Of a DNA stretch of 64,000 bases, positions 1-10,583 are shown piece after piece. The position numbers were made by a program, and so were the translations under genes. The notes beneath the pieces were generated by a model. That model was not told where the DNA came from. It saw only the letters and a program-made list of their open reading frames with translations, and ran no database searches. Position 1 is the stretch's first letter, and every line of letters starts with the position of its first letter. The DNA lies in contig NZ_AVPK01000001.1 in the NCBI RefSeq assembly GCF_000768685.1, positions 668,110 through 732,109 on the forward strand, given 5' to 3'. The DNA comes from Knoellia subterranea KCTC 19937. GTDB lineage: Bacteria; Actinomycetota; Actinomycetes; Actinomycetales; Dermatophilaceae.

Positions 1-1
1 G

Positions 2-451
2 CGAGCCATGGCGTCGCGGGTCGTGCTCGTCGGGCCCGGCGCGCTGTTGGCACTGCTGCGGACTGTCGCGTTCGGGTGGCAGCAGGACTCGCTCTCGACG
101 AGTGCCCGAGAACTGCTCGCGCTCGGCCAGGAGCTCTATCGCCGGCTCGCGACGCTCGGCACGCACACGGCCAAGATGGGCCGCTCGTTGCACGCATCGG
201 TCGAGGCCTACAACCAGTTCGTCGGGGCGCTCGAGTCGCGTGTGCTCGTGACCGCTCGCCGGATGCATGATCTCGACCTCGTGTCGGACGACCTGCCCGA
301 GCTCGGTCCGCTGGAGACCGGGCCGCGCGTCCTCACGGCCCTCGAGCTCATCGAGGCAGTCACCGACGAGGACGCCCGTCCGGAGCTGCTCCCCGACGTG
401 CCACGCCGGCTCGAGGACCGAACGCGTCGCGCGGCCGACGACGCCGGCTGA
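2..451 (+). CDS. rmuC: DNA recombination protein RmuC, C-terminal part (cut by window start)
   Basis: RmuC proteins are putative nucleases that limit DNA inversions at short repeats. The visible part is the conserved C-terminal half of the family core: RVVLVGPGALLALLRTVAFG, then a helical stretch with ELYRRL and HTAKMGRSL, then AYNQFVGALESRVLV. The reading frame is open to the first base, so the ATG at position 8 lies inside the conserved domain and is not the real start. The last 50 residues are acidic and rich in Arg and Pro, as is common for RmuC tails. The gene is followed by a strong hairpin and faces a convergent gene. Confidence 0.85.
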   Translation, partial: RAMASRVVLVGPGALLALLRTVAFGWQQDSLSTSARELLALGQELYRRLATLGTHTAKMGRSLHASVEAYNQFVGALESRVLVTARRMHDLDLVSDDLPELGPLETGPRVLTALELIEAVTDEDARPELLPDVPRRLEDRTRRAADDAG

Positions 452-463
452 CGCCGAGCAACG

Positions 464-517
464 TCTTGCCCTCTTGGGACACACTCGCCGGCGCTCGCGT
501 GTCCCAAGAGGGCAAGA
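464..517. terminator. Bidirectional hairpin terminator with a repeat-family sequence
   Basis: A perfect 19-bp stem (TCTTGCCCTCTTGGGACAC against its complement) encloses a 16-nt loop between the convergent rmuC and VOC genes, so it can terminate both. The right arm and flank GGGCAAGAAGTCGGT recur in the hairpin at 31093-31154, which marks this as a member of a dispersed family. Confidence 0.75.
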
Positions 518-548
518 AGTCGGTGCGTGTGAGTGGCTGGCTAGCCGA

Positions 549-950
549 TCACTGCGCGTACTGCGGGTCGGTCGGCTCGACCCACTGCACGAGCTGGTAG
601 GTGACGCCGTTGGGGTCTGCCATCTGGAAGTAGCGCTCACCCCACGGCTCGGTCTCGATCGGCGTGACGATCTCGACGCCGGCCTCCTGCAGGCGGGCGT
701 AGTCGGCGTCGATGTCCTCGACGGTGAAGACGACGAGCAGCCCGTCGGCCTTTCCCGCCGCAGACGCCGGCTTGAAGGTCGGCAAGCCCGTGGCCAGGTA
801 GATGAGGTTCATGCCCGCCTCGGGGTGCGCGAGGGAGGCGAACCCGTCTGCGGCCATCTCCTCGGTGAATCCGAGGAACTGCCTTGCCCACGATGCCGAG
901 GCCTCGACGTCCGGGACATTGAGCGAGATGGCGGTGCTGGTGATCTGCAT
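549..950 (-). CDS. VOC superfamily (glyoxalase/bleomycin-resistance type) protein
   Basis: A single-module vicinal-oxygen-chelate protein of about 133 residues. The beta-alpha-beta-beta-beta pattern is visible: MQITSTAISLNVPDVEASA at the start, FLGFTEEM after the first helix, then ADGLLVVFTVEDID and the closing strand EPWGERYFQMADPNGVTYQL. The EPWG...DPNG ending is typical of the family, with the Glu-type metal ligands near there. Substrate is not predictable. I chose the start at 950 because AGGAGG lies just upstream on the minus strand and because residues further upstream are low complexity; an alternative start is at 1001. It diverges from the TetR gene and shares its operator region, so it is probably controlled by that regulator. 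Confidence 0.75.
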   Translation of the reverse strand: MQITSTAISLNVPDVEASASWARQFLGFTEEMAADGFASLAHPEAGMNLIYLATGLPTFKPASAAGKADGLLVVFTVEDIDADYARLQEAGVEIVTPIETEPWGERYFQMADPNGVTYQLVQWVEPTDPQYAQ

Positions 951-1033
951 GGGGCCTCCTGCTGACTGGGTGGGGGTGTGGGTGGACTGGCTCACTGACA
1001 AGCGGACTCCTGTGATCGTGGGCGGTTCTTACA

Positions 1034-1062
1034 TTGTACATCGTACGGTGTACTACGTACAA
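1034..1062. promoter_or_regulatory. Operator palindrome for the adjacent TetR regulator
   Basis: A 29-bp inverted repeat, TTGTACATCGTAC / GTACTACGTACAA, in the divergent spacer between the VOC gene and the TetR gene. Each half carries two GTAC steps spaced alike, and the outer TTGTAC/GTACAA arms are perfect. The AT-rich palindrome in GC-rich DNA, 25 bp before the TetR start codon, is what an autoregulatory TetR operator looks like. Binding is inferred. Confidence 0.7.
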
Positions 1063-1086
1063 CAAGCCTGTGCCAGACTCATTCCC

Positions 1087-1863
1087 ATGGCACCCGAGAG
1101 CACCACCGCGACCGGATCCGGTGAACCCAGCCGGACGCTCGCCCTCCTCTGGGGCGACCCCTCTGCGGCTCCGCGCCGCAAGGGCCCCGGGCGCTCGGTC
1201 ACTGTCGAGCAGGTCGTCGATGCCGCGATCGCGTTGGCCGACGATCAGGGACTCGGCGCGGTGACGATGCGCGCCGTCGCCGAACGCGTCGGGGTCTCGG
1301 CGATGTCGGTCTACACGTACGTCCCGGGCAAGGCCGAGCTGCTCGACCTCATGGTCGACGCCCTCTATCTCCGGATGGAGCGCCCTGCTTGGCGCCGGTC
1401 GCTGTGGCGCACCCGCCTCACCAAGGTCGCCGAGGCCAACCGTCAGCTCCTCACCGAGCACCCCTGGCTCACCGAGGTCGCAGCACTGAGCCGCCCTCCA
1501 CTGGGCCCCGGCGTCATGGCGAAGTACGAGCACGAGCTGGCCGCTTTCGACGACACCGGACTGTCCGACCTCGACATCGACGCCGCCCTCACCTACCTCC
1601 TCGGGTTCGTGCAGTCGCACGCCCGGTCGGCCCATGACGCAGCCCGGGCCACCACCGACACGGCGATGAGCGACGCCCAGTGGTGGGAGGCCAACCAACC
1701 CATCCTCGCGCGGGCCTTCGACCCAGAAGCCTACCCGCGCAGCGTGCGGGTTGGCTCAGCTTCCGGCGAAGCGCAGGGCAGCGCGTGGAGCGACGAACGG
1801 GCCTGGCGCTTCGGCCTGGCCCGCACCCTCGACGGCCTCGCCGCCCTCATCGACGGCGACTGA
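1087..1863 (+). CDS. TetR/AcrR family transcriptional regulator
   Basis: A 258-residue regulator. Residues about 37-84 form the TetR helix-turn-helix: SVTVEQVVDAAIALADDQG, then VTMRAVAERVGVSAMSVYTY and the KAELLDLMVD helix. The C-terminal two thirds is an alpha-helical ligand domain of the TetR_C type (Trp-rich, with LWRTRLTKVAEANRQLL). The N-terminal 35 residues are an unstructured extension. The ATG at 1087 is chosen because the operator palindrome lies just upstream and would otherwise be coding. It probably represses itself and the divergent VOC gene; the ligand is unknown. Confidence 0.85.
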   Translation: MAPESTTATGSGEPSRTLALLWGDPSAAPRRKGPGRSVTVEQVVDAAIALADDQGLGAVTMRAVAERVGVSAMSVYTYVPGKAELLDLMVDALYLRMERPAWRRSLWRTRLTKVAEANRQLLTEHPWLTEVAALSRPPLGPGVMAKYEHELAAFDDTGLSDLDIDAALTYLLGFVQSHARSAHDAARATTDTAMSDAQWWEANQPILARAFDPEAYPRSVRVGSASGEAQGSAWSDERAWRFGLARTLDGLAALIDGD

Positions 1864-1964
1864 GGCCGGCACGCCCATCCGAGGTGGGGCGGTACGACGA
1901 CGGTGAGCGGACGGCATACCGGCTCGTCAGGAAATTTTCCGACGACCAGATGGTTGAACTTTCC

Positions 1965-2678
1965 ATGAAGGTGGACGTCTGGTCTGACATTGCCTGCCCG
2001 TGGTGCTACATCGGCAAGCGCCGCTTCGAGGGTGCCCTCGCACAGTTCCCCCACCGGGAGTCCGTGGAGGTGACGTGGCACAGCTACCAGCTCGACCCGT
2101 CGCTGCCCGAGCACTACGACGGGACCGAGCTCGACTACCTCGAGACCCGCAAGGGCATGCCGCGCGAGCGCGTGCAGCAGATGTTCGACCACGTCACCGA
2201 GGTGGCGGCCGGCGAGGGACTGGCCTACGACTTCGGCTCGGTCGTCGTCGCCAACAGCCAGCGCGGGCACGAACTCATCCACTTCGCGGCCGGCAGGGGG
2301 CGACAGGACGAGGCCAAGGAGGCACTCCTGTCAGCGCACTTCGAGCACGGTGAGGACATCGGCGAGGTCGAGACCCTCGTCCGCGTCGGGGAGTCCATCG
2401 GACTCCAGGGCGACGAGATCCGCTCCGCTCTCGACGCCGGCACGTACACCCAGGCCGTCCGCGACGACATCGCGGACGCTCGCCGTTACGGCATCTCGGG
2501 CGTGCCGTTCTTCGTCATCGACGAGAAGTACGGCGTGAGCGGTGCGCAGCCCTCGGAGGTGTTCGGTCAGGTGCTCGACCAGGCCTGGCGCGAGTCCAAC
2601 CCGTTGACGATGGTCGGCAGCCCCAGCGCACAGGGCGGGGACGACGTGGCGTGCGGACCGGACGGCTGCGCCATTTGA
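1965..2678 (+). CDS. DsbA family (FrnE-like) oxidoreductase
   Basis: A cytosolic thioredoxin-fold protein of 237 residues with no signal peptide. The N-terminus MKVDVWSDIACPWCYIGKRR holds the CPWC redox motif typical of FrnE/2-hydroxychromene-2-carboxylate isomerase relatives. A helical insertion follows, and the cis-proline loop is YGISGVPFFVIDEKYGVSGA. The tail ends with CGPDGC, a second Cys pair seen in many actinobacterial FrnE homologues. The start could also be the ATG at 1950. The upstream spacer carries a GAGCGGACGGCATACC word. Likely role is thiol-disulfide exchange during oxidative stress; the substrate is unknown. Confidence 0.85.
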   Translation: MKVDVWSDIACPWCYIGKRRFEGALAQFPHRESVEVTWHSYQLDPSLPEHYDGTELDYLETRKGMPRERVQQMFDHVTEVAAGEGLAYDFGSVVVANSQRGHELIHFAAGRGRQDEAKEALLSAHFEHGEDIGEVETLVRVGESIGLQGDEIRSALDAGTYTQAVRDDIADARRYGISGVPFFVIDEKYGVSGAQPSEVFGQVLDQAWRESNPLTMVGSPSAQGGDDVACGPDGCAI

Positions 2679-2709
2679 CGCAGCCCTCGTGGGTGCGCCG
2701 ACCACGTGC

Positions 2710-2732
2710 GGCGAGCGGACGGCATACCGGAA
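2710..2732. repeat. GGCATAC-word copy downstream of ispH (inverted partner at 3824-3846)
   Basis: The intergenic word GGCGAGCGGACGGCATAC followed by CGGAA lies 22 bp past the ispH stop. Its inverted partner lies just upstream of the gene, differing by one base over 23 positions. These are the longest members of the GGCATAC word family in this window. Confidence 0.7.
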
Positions 2733-2754
2733 TCCCGCGAACGGGACCGGCGGA

Positions 2755-3780
2755 TCAGTGGAGCGAGCCGGCCTCGGCGAACGCGCCGTCGTGGCGCATC
2801 TTGTCGGACATCCCAGCGGCCTTGAGGTCCCGACGGATCTCGTTGGGCAGCGAGAACATCAGCGACTCCTCGGCCGCGACGACGGGCTTGACGTCCTCGA
2901 ACCCGTGCTCCGCGAGGTAGTCCAGCACCCCACGCACGAGGATCTCCGGCACGGACGCACCCGACGTGACACCCACCGTCGCGACGCCGTCGAGCCACGA
3001 CTCGTCGATCTCCTCGGCATAGTCGACGAGGTGACCGGCCTTCGACCCGTGCTCGAGCGCGACCTCGACGAGGCGCACCGAGTTCGAGGAGTTGCGCGAG
3101 CCGACGACGATCATGAGGTCGCACTCGGGAGCCATGTGCTTGACCGCGAGCTGGCGGTTCTGCGTGGCGTAGCAGATGTCGTCACTCGGCGGATCCTGCA
3201 GCGACGGGAACTTCTCGCGCAGGCGACGCACCGTCTCCATCGTCTCGTCGACGGAGAGCGTCGTCTGGGAGAGCCACACGACCTTGTCGGGGTCGCGGAC
3301 CTCGACGTTGGCGACGTCATCGGGACCGTCGACGAGCGTGATGTGCTCGGGCGCCTCACCGGACGTGCCCACGACCTCTTCGTGACCCTCGTGGCCGATG
3401 AGGAGGATGTCGTAATCGTCGCTCGCGAAGCGCACGGCCTCGCGGTGGACCTTGGTCACGAGCGGACAGGTCGCATCGATGGTCTTGAGACCGAGGGCCT
3501 TGGCCTCCTCGTGGACGACCGGGGCGACGCCGTGGGCGCTGAAGATCACGGTCGCGCCCTCGGGCACCTCGTCCGTCTCCTCGACGAAGATCGCGCCGCG
3601 CTTCTCGAGCGTCGTCACGACGTGCTTGTTGTGCACGATCTCCTTGCGCACATAGACCGGCGGGCCGTAGAGCTCGAGCGCCTTCTCGACCGTGACGACC
3701 GCCCGGTCGACGCCGGCGCAGTAGCCGCGGGGCGCGGCGAGGAGCACACGCTTGGTGGCCTGGTCAGTCATGGCGGTCAT
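2755..3780 (-). CDS. ispH: 4-hydroxy-3-methylbut-2-enyl diphosphate reductase
   Basis: IspH (LytB) catalyses the last step of the MEP pathway, reducing HMBPP to IPP and DMAPP with an iron-sulfur cluster. The three cluster cysteines are present in [25 protein letters not shown] and ICYATQNRQ, together with [25 protein letters not shown] and the closing VTSGASVPE. Length is about 341 residues, normal for the family. Starts at 3789, 3780 and 3771 are all in frame; 3780 has GGAG just upstream. It is monocistronic and lies between inverted copies of the GGCGAGCGGACGGCATAC word (2710-2727 and 3829-3846). Confidence 0.95.
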   Translation of the reverse strand: MTAMTDQATKRVLLAAPRGYCAGVDRAVVTVEKALELYGPPVYVRKEIVHNKHVVTTLEKRGAIFVEETDEVPEGATVIFSAHGVAPVVHEEAKALGLKTIDATCPLVTKVHREAVRFASDDYDILLIGHEGHEEVVGTSGEAPEHITLVDGPDDVANVEVRDPDKVVWLSQTTLSVDETMETVRRLREKFPSLQDPPSDDICYATQNRQLAVKHMAPECDLMIVVGSRNSSNSVRLVEVALEHGSKAGHLVDYAEEIDESWLDGVATVGVTSGASVPEILVRGVLDYLAEHGFEDVKPVVAAEESLMFSLPNEIRRDLKAAGMSDKMRHDGAFAEAGSLH

Positions 3781-3823
3781 GTGCTCCATCGTACGGGCGC
3801 ACCTTGGCGCTTCCTGAATGCCG

Positions 3824-3846
3824 TTCCTGTATGCCGTCCGCTCGCC
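3824..3846. repeat. GGCATAC-word copy upstream of ispH (inverted partner at 2710-2732)
   Basis: The opposite-orientation partner (TTCCTGTATGCCGTCCGC then TCGCC) lies between the ispH start and the divergent xseA start. Together the pair brackets ispH. No transposase or target duplication is visible. Confidence 0.7.
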
Positions 3847-3924
3847 TCCCGTTGCGTCCGCACCTTTGGGGTCAGAGCGACAGCCTCGCCGAGGATGTCG
3901 GCCGGGCAGTGTTGACTGGCCCGC

Positions 3925-5148
3925 ATGACCCTTCCGGAGCGGGCTGCGGACACCACGGCCGAGTCGCCGTGGCCCGTGCGCCTGCTGTCGATGAAGATCG
4001 CGGACTACGTCGAGAAGATGTCCGTCGTTTGGGTCGAGGGGCAGGTCGTGCAGCTCAACCGCCGACCGGGAGCGCGGACGGCCTATCTCACGCTGCGCGA
4101 TGCCGACGTCGACATGTCCCTGTCCGTGTCGATCCAGGTCAACGCCCTCGATGCGATGGCCGCCCCGGTGACCGAGGGTCTGCGAGTGGTCGTGCAGGTC
4201 AAGCCGTCCTTCTGGACCCAGCGCGGGACGCTGACGATGGACGGTCGCCAGATCCGGCCGGTGGGAGTGGGTGAACTGCTGGCCCGGATCGAGTACCTCA
4301 AGCGCAATCTCGCGAGCGAGGGCCTGTTCGACGCCGACCGCAAGAAGCCGCTGCCCTTCCTGCCGCGCCGGATCGGCCTCATCTGCGGACGTGCCTCCGC
4401 CGCGGAGAAGGACGTCGTCGAGAACACGCGCCGTCGCTGGCCGACCGCACAGTTCGAGATCCGCCAGGTGGCGGTGCAGGGAACGAGCGCCGTCACGGAG
4501 GTGAGTGAGGCACTCGCCGAGCTGGACGACATACCTGATGTTGATGTCATCGTCATCGCGCGCGGCGGTGGAGGCGTCGAGGACCTGCTTCCGTTCAGCA
4601 ACGAGGCCCTGCTCCGCGCGGTGGCCGCGGCCCACACGCCGGTGGTGAGCGCCATCGGTCACGACGTCGACACTCCCCTGCTCGACCTCGTGGCCGATCA
4701 CCGCGCGTCGACCCCGACGGACGCGGCGAAGGCGATCGTGCCGGACGCCGAGCGCGAGCACCAGATCGTCGAGGTCGCCCGGGCTCGCGCACGGCGGGCA
4801 CTCGAGGGACGCCTCCACCACGAGCGTCGGCGCCTCGTCGAACTGCGCTCCCGTCCGGTGCTCGCCGACCCCGGGGCGTTCGTCCGCGTGCAGCGTGAAG
4901 TGGTCGGTGCGATGCGCGATCGGGCGCACCGCCGGATCGAGACCCTCGTGCACCGTCACCAGGACGGGGTGCGCCACCTGCGAGCGCAGGTGCGGACGCT
5001 GTCGCCGCAGTCGACGCTGGACCGCGGCTACGCGATCGTGCAGCGCGTCGACGGCACGGTCGTGCACGACCCGGACGACCTCGAGGTGGCCGAGTTGCTG
5101 CGGGTCACCGTGGCTCGCGGCGACTTCGGTGTCCGGACTCAGGGCTAG
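3925..5148 (+). CDS. xseA: Exodeoxyribonuclease VII large subunit
   Basis: The catalytic and DNA-binding subunit of exonuclease VII, which degrades single-stranded DNA from both ends. The N-terminal OB fold runs through [14 protein letters not shown] to [14 protein letters not shown]. The catalytic core follows with [39 protein letters not shown] and [30 protein letters not shown], all diagnostic. The C-terminal helical arm binds the small subunit and ends with the family signature [11 protein letters not shown]. At 407 residues it is of normal length. The xseB gene follows 10 bp downstream, so the two subunits are co-transcribed. Confidence 0.95.
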   Translation: MTLPERAADTTAESPWPVRLLSMKIADYVEKMSVVWVEGQVVQLNRRPGARTAYLTLRDADVDMSLSVSIQVNALDAMAAPVTEGLRVVVQVKPSFWTQRGTLTMDGRQIRPVGVGELLARIEYLKRNLASEGLFDADRKKPLPFLPRRIGLICGRASAAEKDVVENTRRRWPTAQFEIRQVAVQGTSAVTEVSEALAELDDIPDVDVIVIARGGGGVEDLLPFSNEALLRAVAAAHTPVVSAIGHDVDTPLLDLVADHRASTPTDAAKAIVPDAEREHQIVEVARARARRALEGRLHHERRRLVELRSRPVLADPGAFVRVQREVVGAMRDRAHRRIETLVHRHQDGVRHLRAQVRTLSPQSTLDRGYAIVQRVDGTVVHDPDDLEVAELLRVTVARGDFGVRTQG

Positions 5149-5158
5149 GGTGCTCGGC

Positions 5159-5416
5159 ATGGCCAAGGACACCCCGCAGCCCGAGACCACCGCTGATGAC
5201 GCAGCGTCACCGGAGACCGCTACCGATGACGCCAACGCCGACGTGGCCGAGATGAGCTACGAGGCGGCGCGCGACGAGCTGGTCGACATCGTGGCGCGGC
5301 TCGAGAACGGTCAGGTCGGGCTCGAGGACAGCATGGGCCTGTGGCAGCGCGGCGAGGCGCTGGCTGCGCACTGCGCGCAGTGGCTCGACGAGGCCGAGGC
5401 CAAGCTCAAGGACTGA
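5159..5416 (+). CDS. xseB: Exodeoxyribonuclease VII small subunit
   Basis: An 85-residue protein whose second half is the XseB fold: [20 protein letters not shown], then [19 protein letters not shown] and a final helix ending in AEAKLKD. The first 30 residues are an acidic, Ala/Thr-rich extension. Small subunits coat the helical arm of XseA. A GTG at 5150 is an alternative in-frame start. A very strong hairpin begins 34 bp after the stop. Confidence 0.92.
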   Translation: MAKDTPQPETTADDAASPETATDDANADVAEMSYEAARDELVDIVARLENGQVGLEDSMGLWQRGEALAAHCAQWLDEAEAKLKD

Positions 5417-5450
5417 CCCCTCAGGTCTGGCAGACGCCCGCACATGACGC

Positions 5451-5498
5451 GGAAATCGTGGATCGTTCCGGTTGCAACCGGGACGATCCACGATTTCC
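5451..5498. terminator. Near-perfect 48-bp palindrome, bidirectional terminator
   Basis: Arms of 23 bp (GGAAATCGTGGATCGTTCC plus GGTT) with one G-U type mismatch and a 2-nt centre. It lies between the convergent xseB and DUF4245 genes. Confidence 0.75.
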
Positions 5499-5516
5499 GG
5501 GCAAGGTGGGCTCAGG

Positions 5517-6155
5517 TCAGGGCTTGACCGGGCCGAGGTGCTCGGCCACGAGAGCCATCTCCTCGAACGAGCCGGTGCCCGTGAGGAGCGTCGTCATCTC
5601 ACCGGAGCCGGTGCGCCGGTCGAGCATGCTGTTCTGGACCTTGCCGCCGCGTTCGTACTTGATCCAGGTGACGTCACCGATCGTGACCTCACCGATCCGG
5701 CGGGCGCGGTTCGTCTGGGCCTCGACCCATCCACGGGTCGCGTCACGGGTCTGCTCCACCGCGACATAGGTACCCGCAGGCGACTGGTAGCCCGCGTGCC
5801 ACGTCATGAGCTTGTCCGTGCTCCGGACATAGCGGGCACTCGTCGTGCGCCAGCCCTCGGGCAGGTCGATCGCCTCCGAGATGGGCCAGCCACTGTCCTC
5901 CGCCACCTGGACCGCAGTGCCATGCACGTCGACCACCGGACCGCCGAGGGTGTTGACCCGCGGCGTCATGAACCAGATGAGCGCCATGAGCGCACCGATG
6001 ACGATGAGGGACCGCACCATGTTGGGCGTCGACCCCATCGAATAGCTGCTCTTGCGCGGGGTGGCCTGCGACGTGGTCGGCGCGGTGCCCTGCGATGCGG
6101 TGCTCTGCGACGCGTCGCTCGGCTCGTCGGTGGCGCTGGTCGGGGTGGTGCTCAC
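5517..6155 (-). CDS. DUF4245 membrane-anchored protein
   Basis: An actinobacterial protein of unknown function commonly found divergent from glpX, as here. A Ser/Thr-rich N-terminal cytosolic segment is followed by one transmembrane helix (MVRSLIVIGALMALIWFMTP) and an extracytoplasmic domain with GWPISEAIDLPEGWRTTSAR, LMTWHAGYQSPAGTYVAVEQ and the ending LVAEHLGP. The start is uncertain: the GTG at 6155 has GGAGG almost touching it. The C-terminus is close to the 48-bp terminator palindrome. Confidence 0.75.
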   Translation of the reverse strand: MSTTPTSATDEPSDASQSTASQGTAPTTSQATPRKSSYSMGSTPNMVRSLIVIGALMALIWFMTPRVNTLGGPVVDVHGTAVQVAEDSGWPISEAIDLPEGWRTTSARYVRSTDKLMTWHAGYQSPAGTYVAVEQTRDATRGWVEAQTNRARRIGEVTIGDVTWIKYERGGKVQNSMLDRRTGSGEMTTLLTGTGSFEEMALVAEHLGPVKP

Positions 6156-6273
6156 CCCTCCATGGTCGCTGATGACCGTGCGAATCGCCGTATCGGGTCG
6201 GCGATAGAGTCGGGGCCGCAGGGGTCCGACCCCGATCCCGACTTCGCGCCACGCCCAGGAAGACAGGTTCCTC

Positions 6274-7272
6274 ATGCCCGACGCCCCGTCCACGAACGTC
6301 CCCGACCGCAACCTCGCGCTCGAGCTCGTCCGGGTCACCGAGGCCGCCGCCATGGCCGGTGGCCGCTGGGTGGGGCGGGGTGACAAGAACCGGGCCGACG
6401 GCGCAGCGGTGGAAGCCATGCGCACGCTCCTGACGACCGTCGAGATGCGCGGCACCGTCGTCATCGGTGAGGGCGAGAAGGACAACGCCCCCATGCTCTT
6501 CAACGGCGAGCAGGTCGGCAGCGGCTCCGGCCCCGAGGTGGACGTCGCCGTGGACCCGATCGACGGGACCACCCTCACCGCCAAGGGCATGCCCAACGCG
6601 ATCGCCGTCATGGCCGTGAGCGACCGCGGCTCGATGTATGACCCGAGCGCCGTCTTCTACATGGACAAGCTCGTCGCCGGCCCCGAGGTCGCCGACGTCG
6701 TCGACATCCGCCTCCCCGTCGCCGAGAACGTCCGCCGGATCGCCAAGGCCAAGAAGGAGAGCCCCGAGGACGTCACGGTCGTCATGCTCGACCGCCCACG
6801 CCACGAGAAGCTCGCCCAGGACGTTCGCGAGAGCGGCGCCCGGATCAAGCTCATCTCCGACGGCGACGTCGCCGGCGCCATCTCCGCTGCGCGTGAGACG
6901 ACCGGCATCGACCTGCTGCTCGGTGTGGGCGGCACCCCCGAGGGCATCATCACCGCCTGCGCCATCAAGTGCCTCGGCGGCGTCATCCAGGGTCGCCTCT
7001 GGCCGCAGGACGACGACGAGCGCCAGAAGGCCATCGACGCCGGACACGACCTCGACCGCGTCCTCACCACCCACGACCTCGTCACCGGCGACAACTGCTT
7101 CTTCGTGGCGACCGGCATCACCGACGGCGAACTCCTCCAGGGCGTGCGCTACGGACGGGGCCGCGCGACGACGAACTCCATCGTCATGCGCAGCCGCTCC
7201 GGCACGGTCCGCGTCATCGAGAGCCACCACGTCCTCGACCGCATGGGCGAGCTCTACCTGGGACACCGCTGA
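6274..7272 (+). CDS. glpX: Class II fructose-1,6-bisphosphatase GlpX
   Basis: Hydrolyses fructose 1,6-bisphosphate in gluconeogenesis; actinobacteria typically use this class. Diagnostic parts: [20 protein letters not shown] with [33 protein letters not shown] (metal site), the Li-sensitive phosphatase motif [15 protein letters not shown], and [20 protein letters not shown]. At 332 residues it is of normal length. The stop overlaps the next start (TGATG), so glpX heads a four-gene operon. TAGAGT at 6205-6210 could be a -10 element, without a clear -35. Confidence 0.95.
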   Translation: MPDAPSTNVPDRNLALELVRVTEAAAMAGGRWVGRGDKNRADGAAVEAMRTLLTTVEMRGTVVIGEGEKDNAPMLFNGEQVGSGSGPEVDVAVDPIDGTTLTAKGMPNAIAVMAVSDRGSMYDPSAVFYMDKLVAGPEVADVVDIRLPVAENVRRIAKAKKESPEDVTVVMLDRPRHEKLAQDVRESGARIKLISDGDVAGAISAARETTGIDLLLGVGGTPEGIITACAIKCLGGVIQGRLWPQDDDERQKAIDAGHDLDRVLTTHDLVTGDNCFFVATGITDGELLQGVRYGRGRATTNSIVMRSRSGTVRVIESHHVLDRMGELYLGHR

Positions 7273-8193
7273 TGCAGCCAGTGCTCGTCGTCGGTGAAAC
7301 GCTCGTCGACATCGTCCACACGCCCGACGGGCAGGTGAGCGAGCACGTCGGCGGCTCCCCCGCGAACGTCGCCATGGGAGTGGCCCGCCTCGGACACGAC
7401 ACCTCCCTGGCCACCACGCTCGGGGATGACGAGCACGGTCGACAGTGCCGCGAGCAGATCACCGACCACGGGGTCGTCATCGAGAACCTCGACGCGGGTT
7501 CACACGCGACGTCGACGGCTGCCGCGACGATCGACGACTCGGGCGCGGCCACCTACGACTTCGACCTGCACTGGAAACTCCACCCCGTCGCGGACCTCGG
7601 CGCCTTCGGACACGTCCACACGGGCTCGATCGCCGCGACGCTCACCCCCGGCGCGGAGGTCGTGGCGCAGACGCTCACCGAGGCACGGGCGCACGCGACG
7701 GTCTCCTACGACCCCAACGCCCGGCCGAGCATCATGGGCGAACCCGACACCGTCCGCCCGCAGATCGAGTCGCTCATCGCGTTGAGCGATGTTGTCAAGG
7801 CGAGCGAGGACGACACCGAATGGCTGTATGCCGGCCGCTCGCTTCCCGACGTCATGGCCGCCTGGGGTGCCCTGGGACCGAGCCTCGTCGTGGTCACCCG
7901 GGGCGGCGACGGTGTCGCCTACCGCGTCACTGCCACGGGTGAATTCGGAGAGGCCCCCACCCGCGCCGAGTCGGTGGCCGACACCGTCGGCGCCGGCGAC
8001 TCCTTCATGGCCGGCCTGATCTCCGGCCTGCTCGATGCCGGCCTGCTCGGCGATGCCGACGCCCGTGACCGCCTCGCCGCGAGTTCGCTCGCCGACGTCG
8101 AGGGCGCCATCAGTCGAGCACTTGCCACGAGCGCGATCACGGTCGGGCACGCTGGGGCCTACGCACCAACCCGAGAGGAAATCGAGAAGGACC

Positions 8194-8201
<8 letters not shown>
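7272..8201 (+). CDS. PfkB-family carbohydrate kinase
   Basis: A 309-residue ribokinase-fold sugar kinase. The N-terminal substrate region reads [20 protein letters not shown] then [18 protein letters not shown] (PfkB signature 1), and the C-terminal signature 2 with the anion hole and catalytic Asp is [20 protein letters not shown]. The lid strands with [13 protein letters not shown] resemble fructokinase-type enzymes, so fructose is a plausible substrate, but this is inference. It overlaps glpX by one base and the fumarase start by eight bases, implying translational coupling. Confidence 0.85.
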
Positions 8202-9905
<1,704 letters not shown>

Positions 9906-9909
<4 letters not shown>

Positions 9910-10421
9910 GCGACAACGCAACTGCCACACCCGAATTCGACGACCTGCTGGAGGCCAACCGCGCCTTCGCGGACGACTTCACGCTGGGTGGCTTCGACGG
10001 TGTCGCGCACGCCGGCGTCGCCCTCGTCACCTGCATGGACTCGCGGATCGACCCGCTCGGCATGCTCGGCCTCAAGCCGGGTGACGCCAAGATCTTCCGC
10101 AATCCCGGAGGTCGCGTCACCGCAGCGGCGCTCGAGGCGCTCGTCCTCGGCGTCCACCTCCTCGGCGTCGAGCGCATCCTCGTCGTGCCGCACACCCGCT
10201 GCGCCATGACGAAGTACTCCGAGACGGAGCTGCGCGAGGTCATCGGCGAGAAGGCCGGGGCCGACGCCTCGTGGCAGGGGTTCCACGTCATCGCCGACCA
10301 GGACGCGGCCCTGAAGGCAGATGTCATGGCAGTGCGGTCACACCCCCTCATCCCCGACACGATCGCCGTTGGCGGGTTCATGTACGACGTCGACTCCGGA
10401 CTCCTCGACCGCCGCGCTTGA
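9906..10421 (+). CDS. Beta-class carbonic anhydrase
   Basis: Zinc enzyme that interconverts CO2 and bicarbonate. Zinc ligands and catalytic dyad are readable: CMDSRIDP (Cys, Asp, Arg) and HTRCAM (His, Cys), with the conserved [20 protein letters not shown] between them. At 171 residues it matches the short actinobacterial type. The GTG start overlaps the fumarase stop by four bases, so it is the last gene of the glpX operon. Bicarbonate supply for carboxylation is a plausible link to the operon but is inferred. Confidence 0.9.
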
Positions 10422-10482
10422 GGCGGGTTCGGGAAGTGACTCACGTCCGTAGCGCGACGCGCGCTCAGTCGCTCCGCCCAGC

Positions 10483-10557
10483 GGGATCGGGTGGTGCGCT
10501 TGTCGCGCTCAGTCGCTCCTTCGTCGCGAACGCACGACAAGCGCACCACCCGATCCC
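10483..10557. terminator. Long-loop inverted repeat after the glpX operon
   Basis: Two perfect 23-bp arms (10483-10505 and 10535-10557, starting GGGATCGGGTGGTGCGC) separated by 29 bases. The word GCGCTCAGTCGCTCC occurs just before the left arm (10461-10475) and again in the loop (10506-10520), so an inverted and a direct repeat are nested. It probably ends the glpX operon transcript, though both flanking genes point the same way. Confidence 0.6.
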
Positions 10558-10583
10558 CAATACGGAATGACTGAGGTGAAGGC

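Noticed and set aside
3790..5235. Upstream extension of the ispH frame opposite xseA and xseB (frame open to 5235)
   Set aside because: The extension has no similarity to IspH and lies antisense to complete exonuclease VII genes; the protein starts near 3780.
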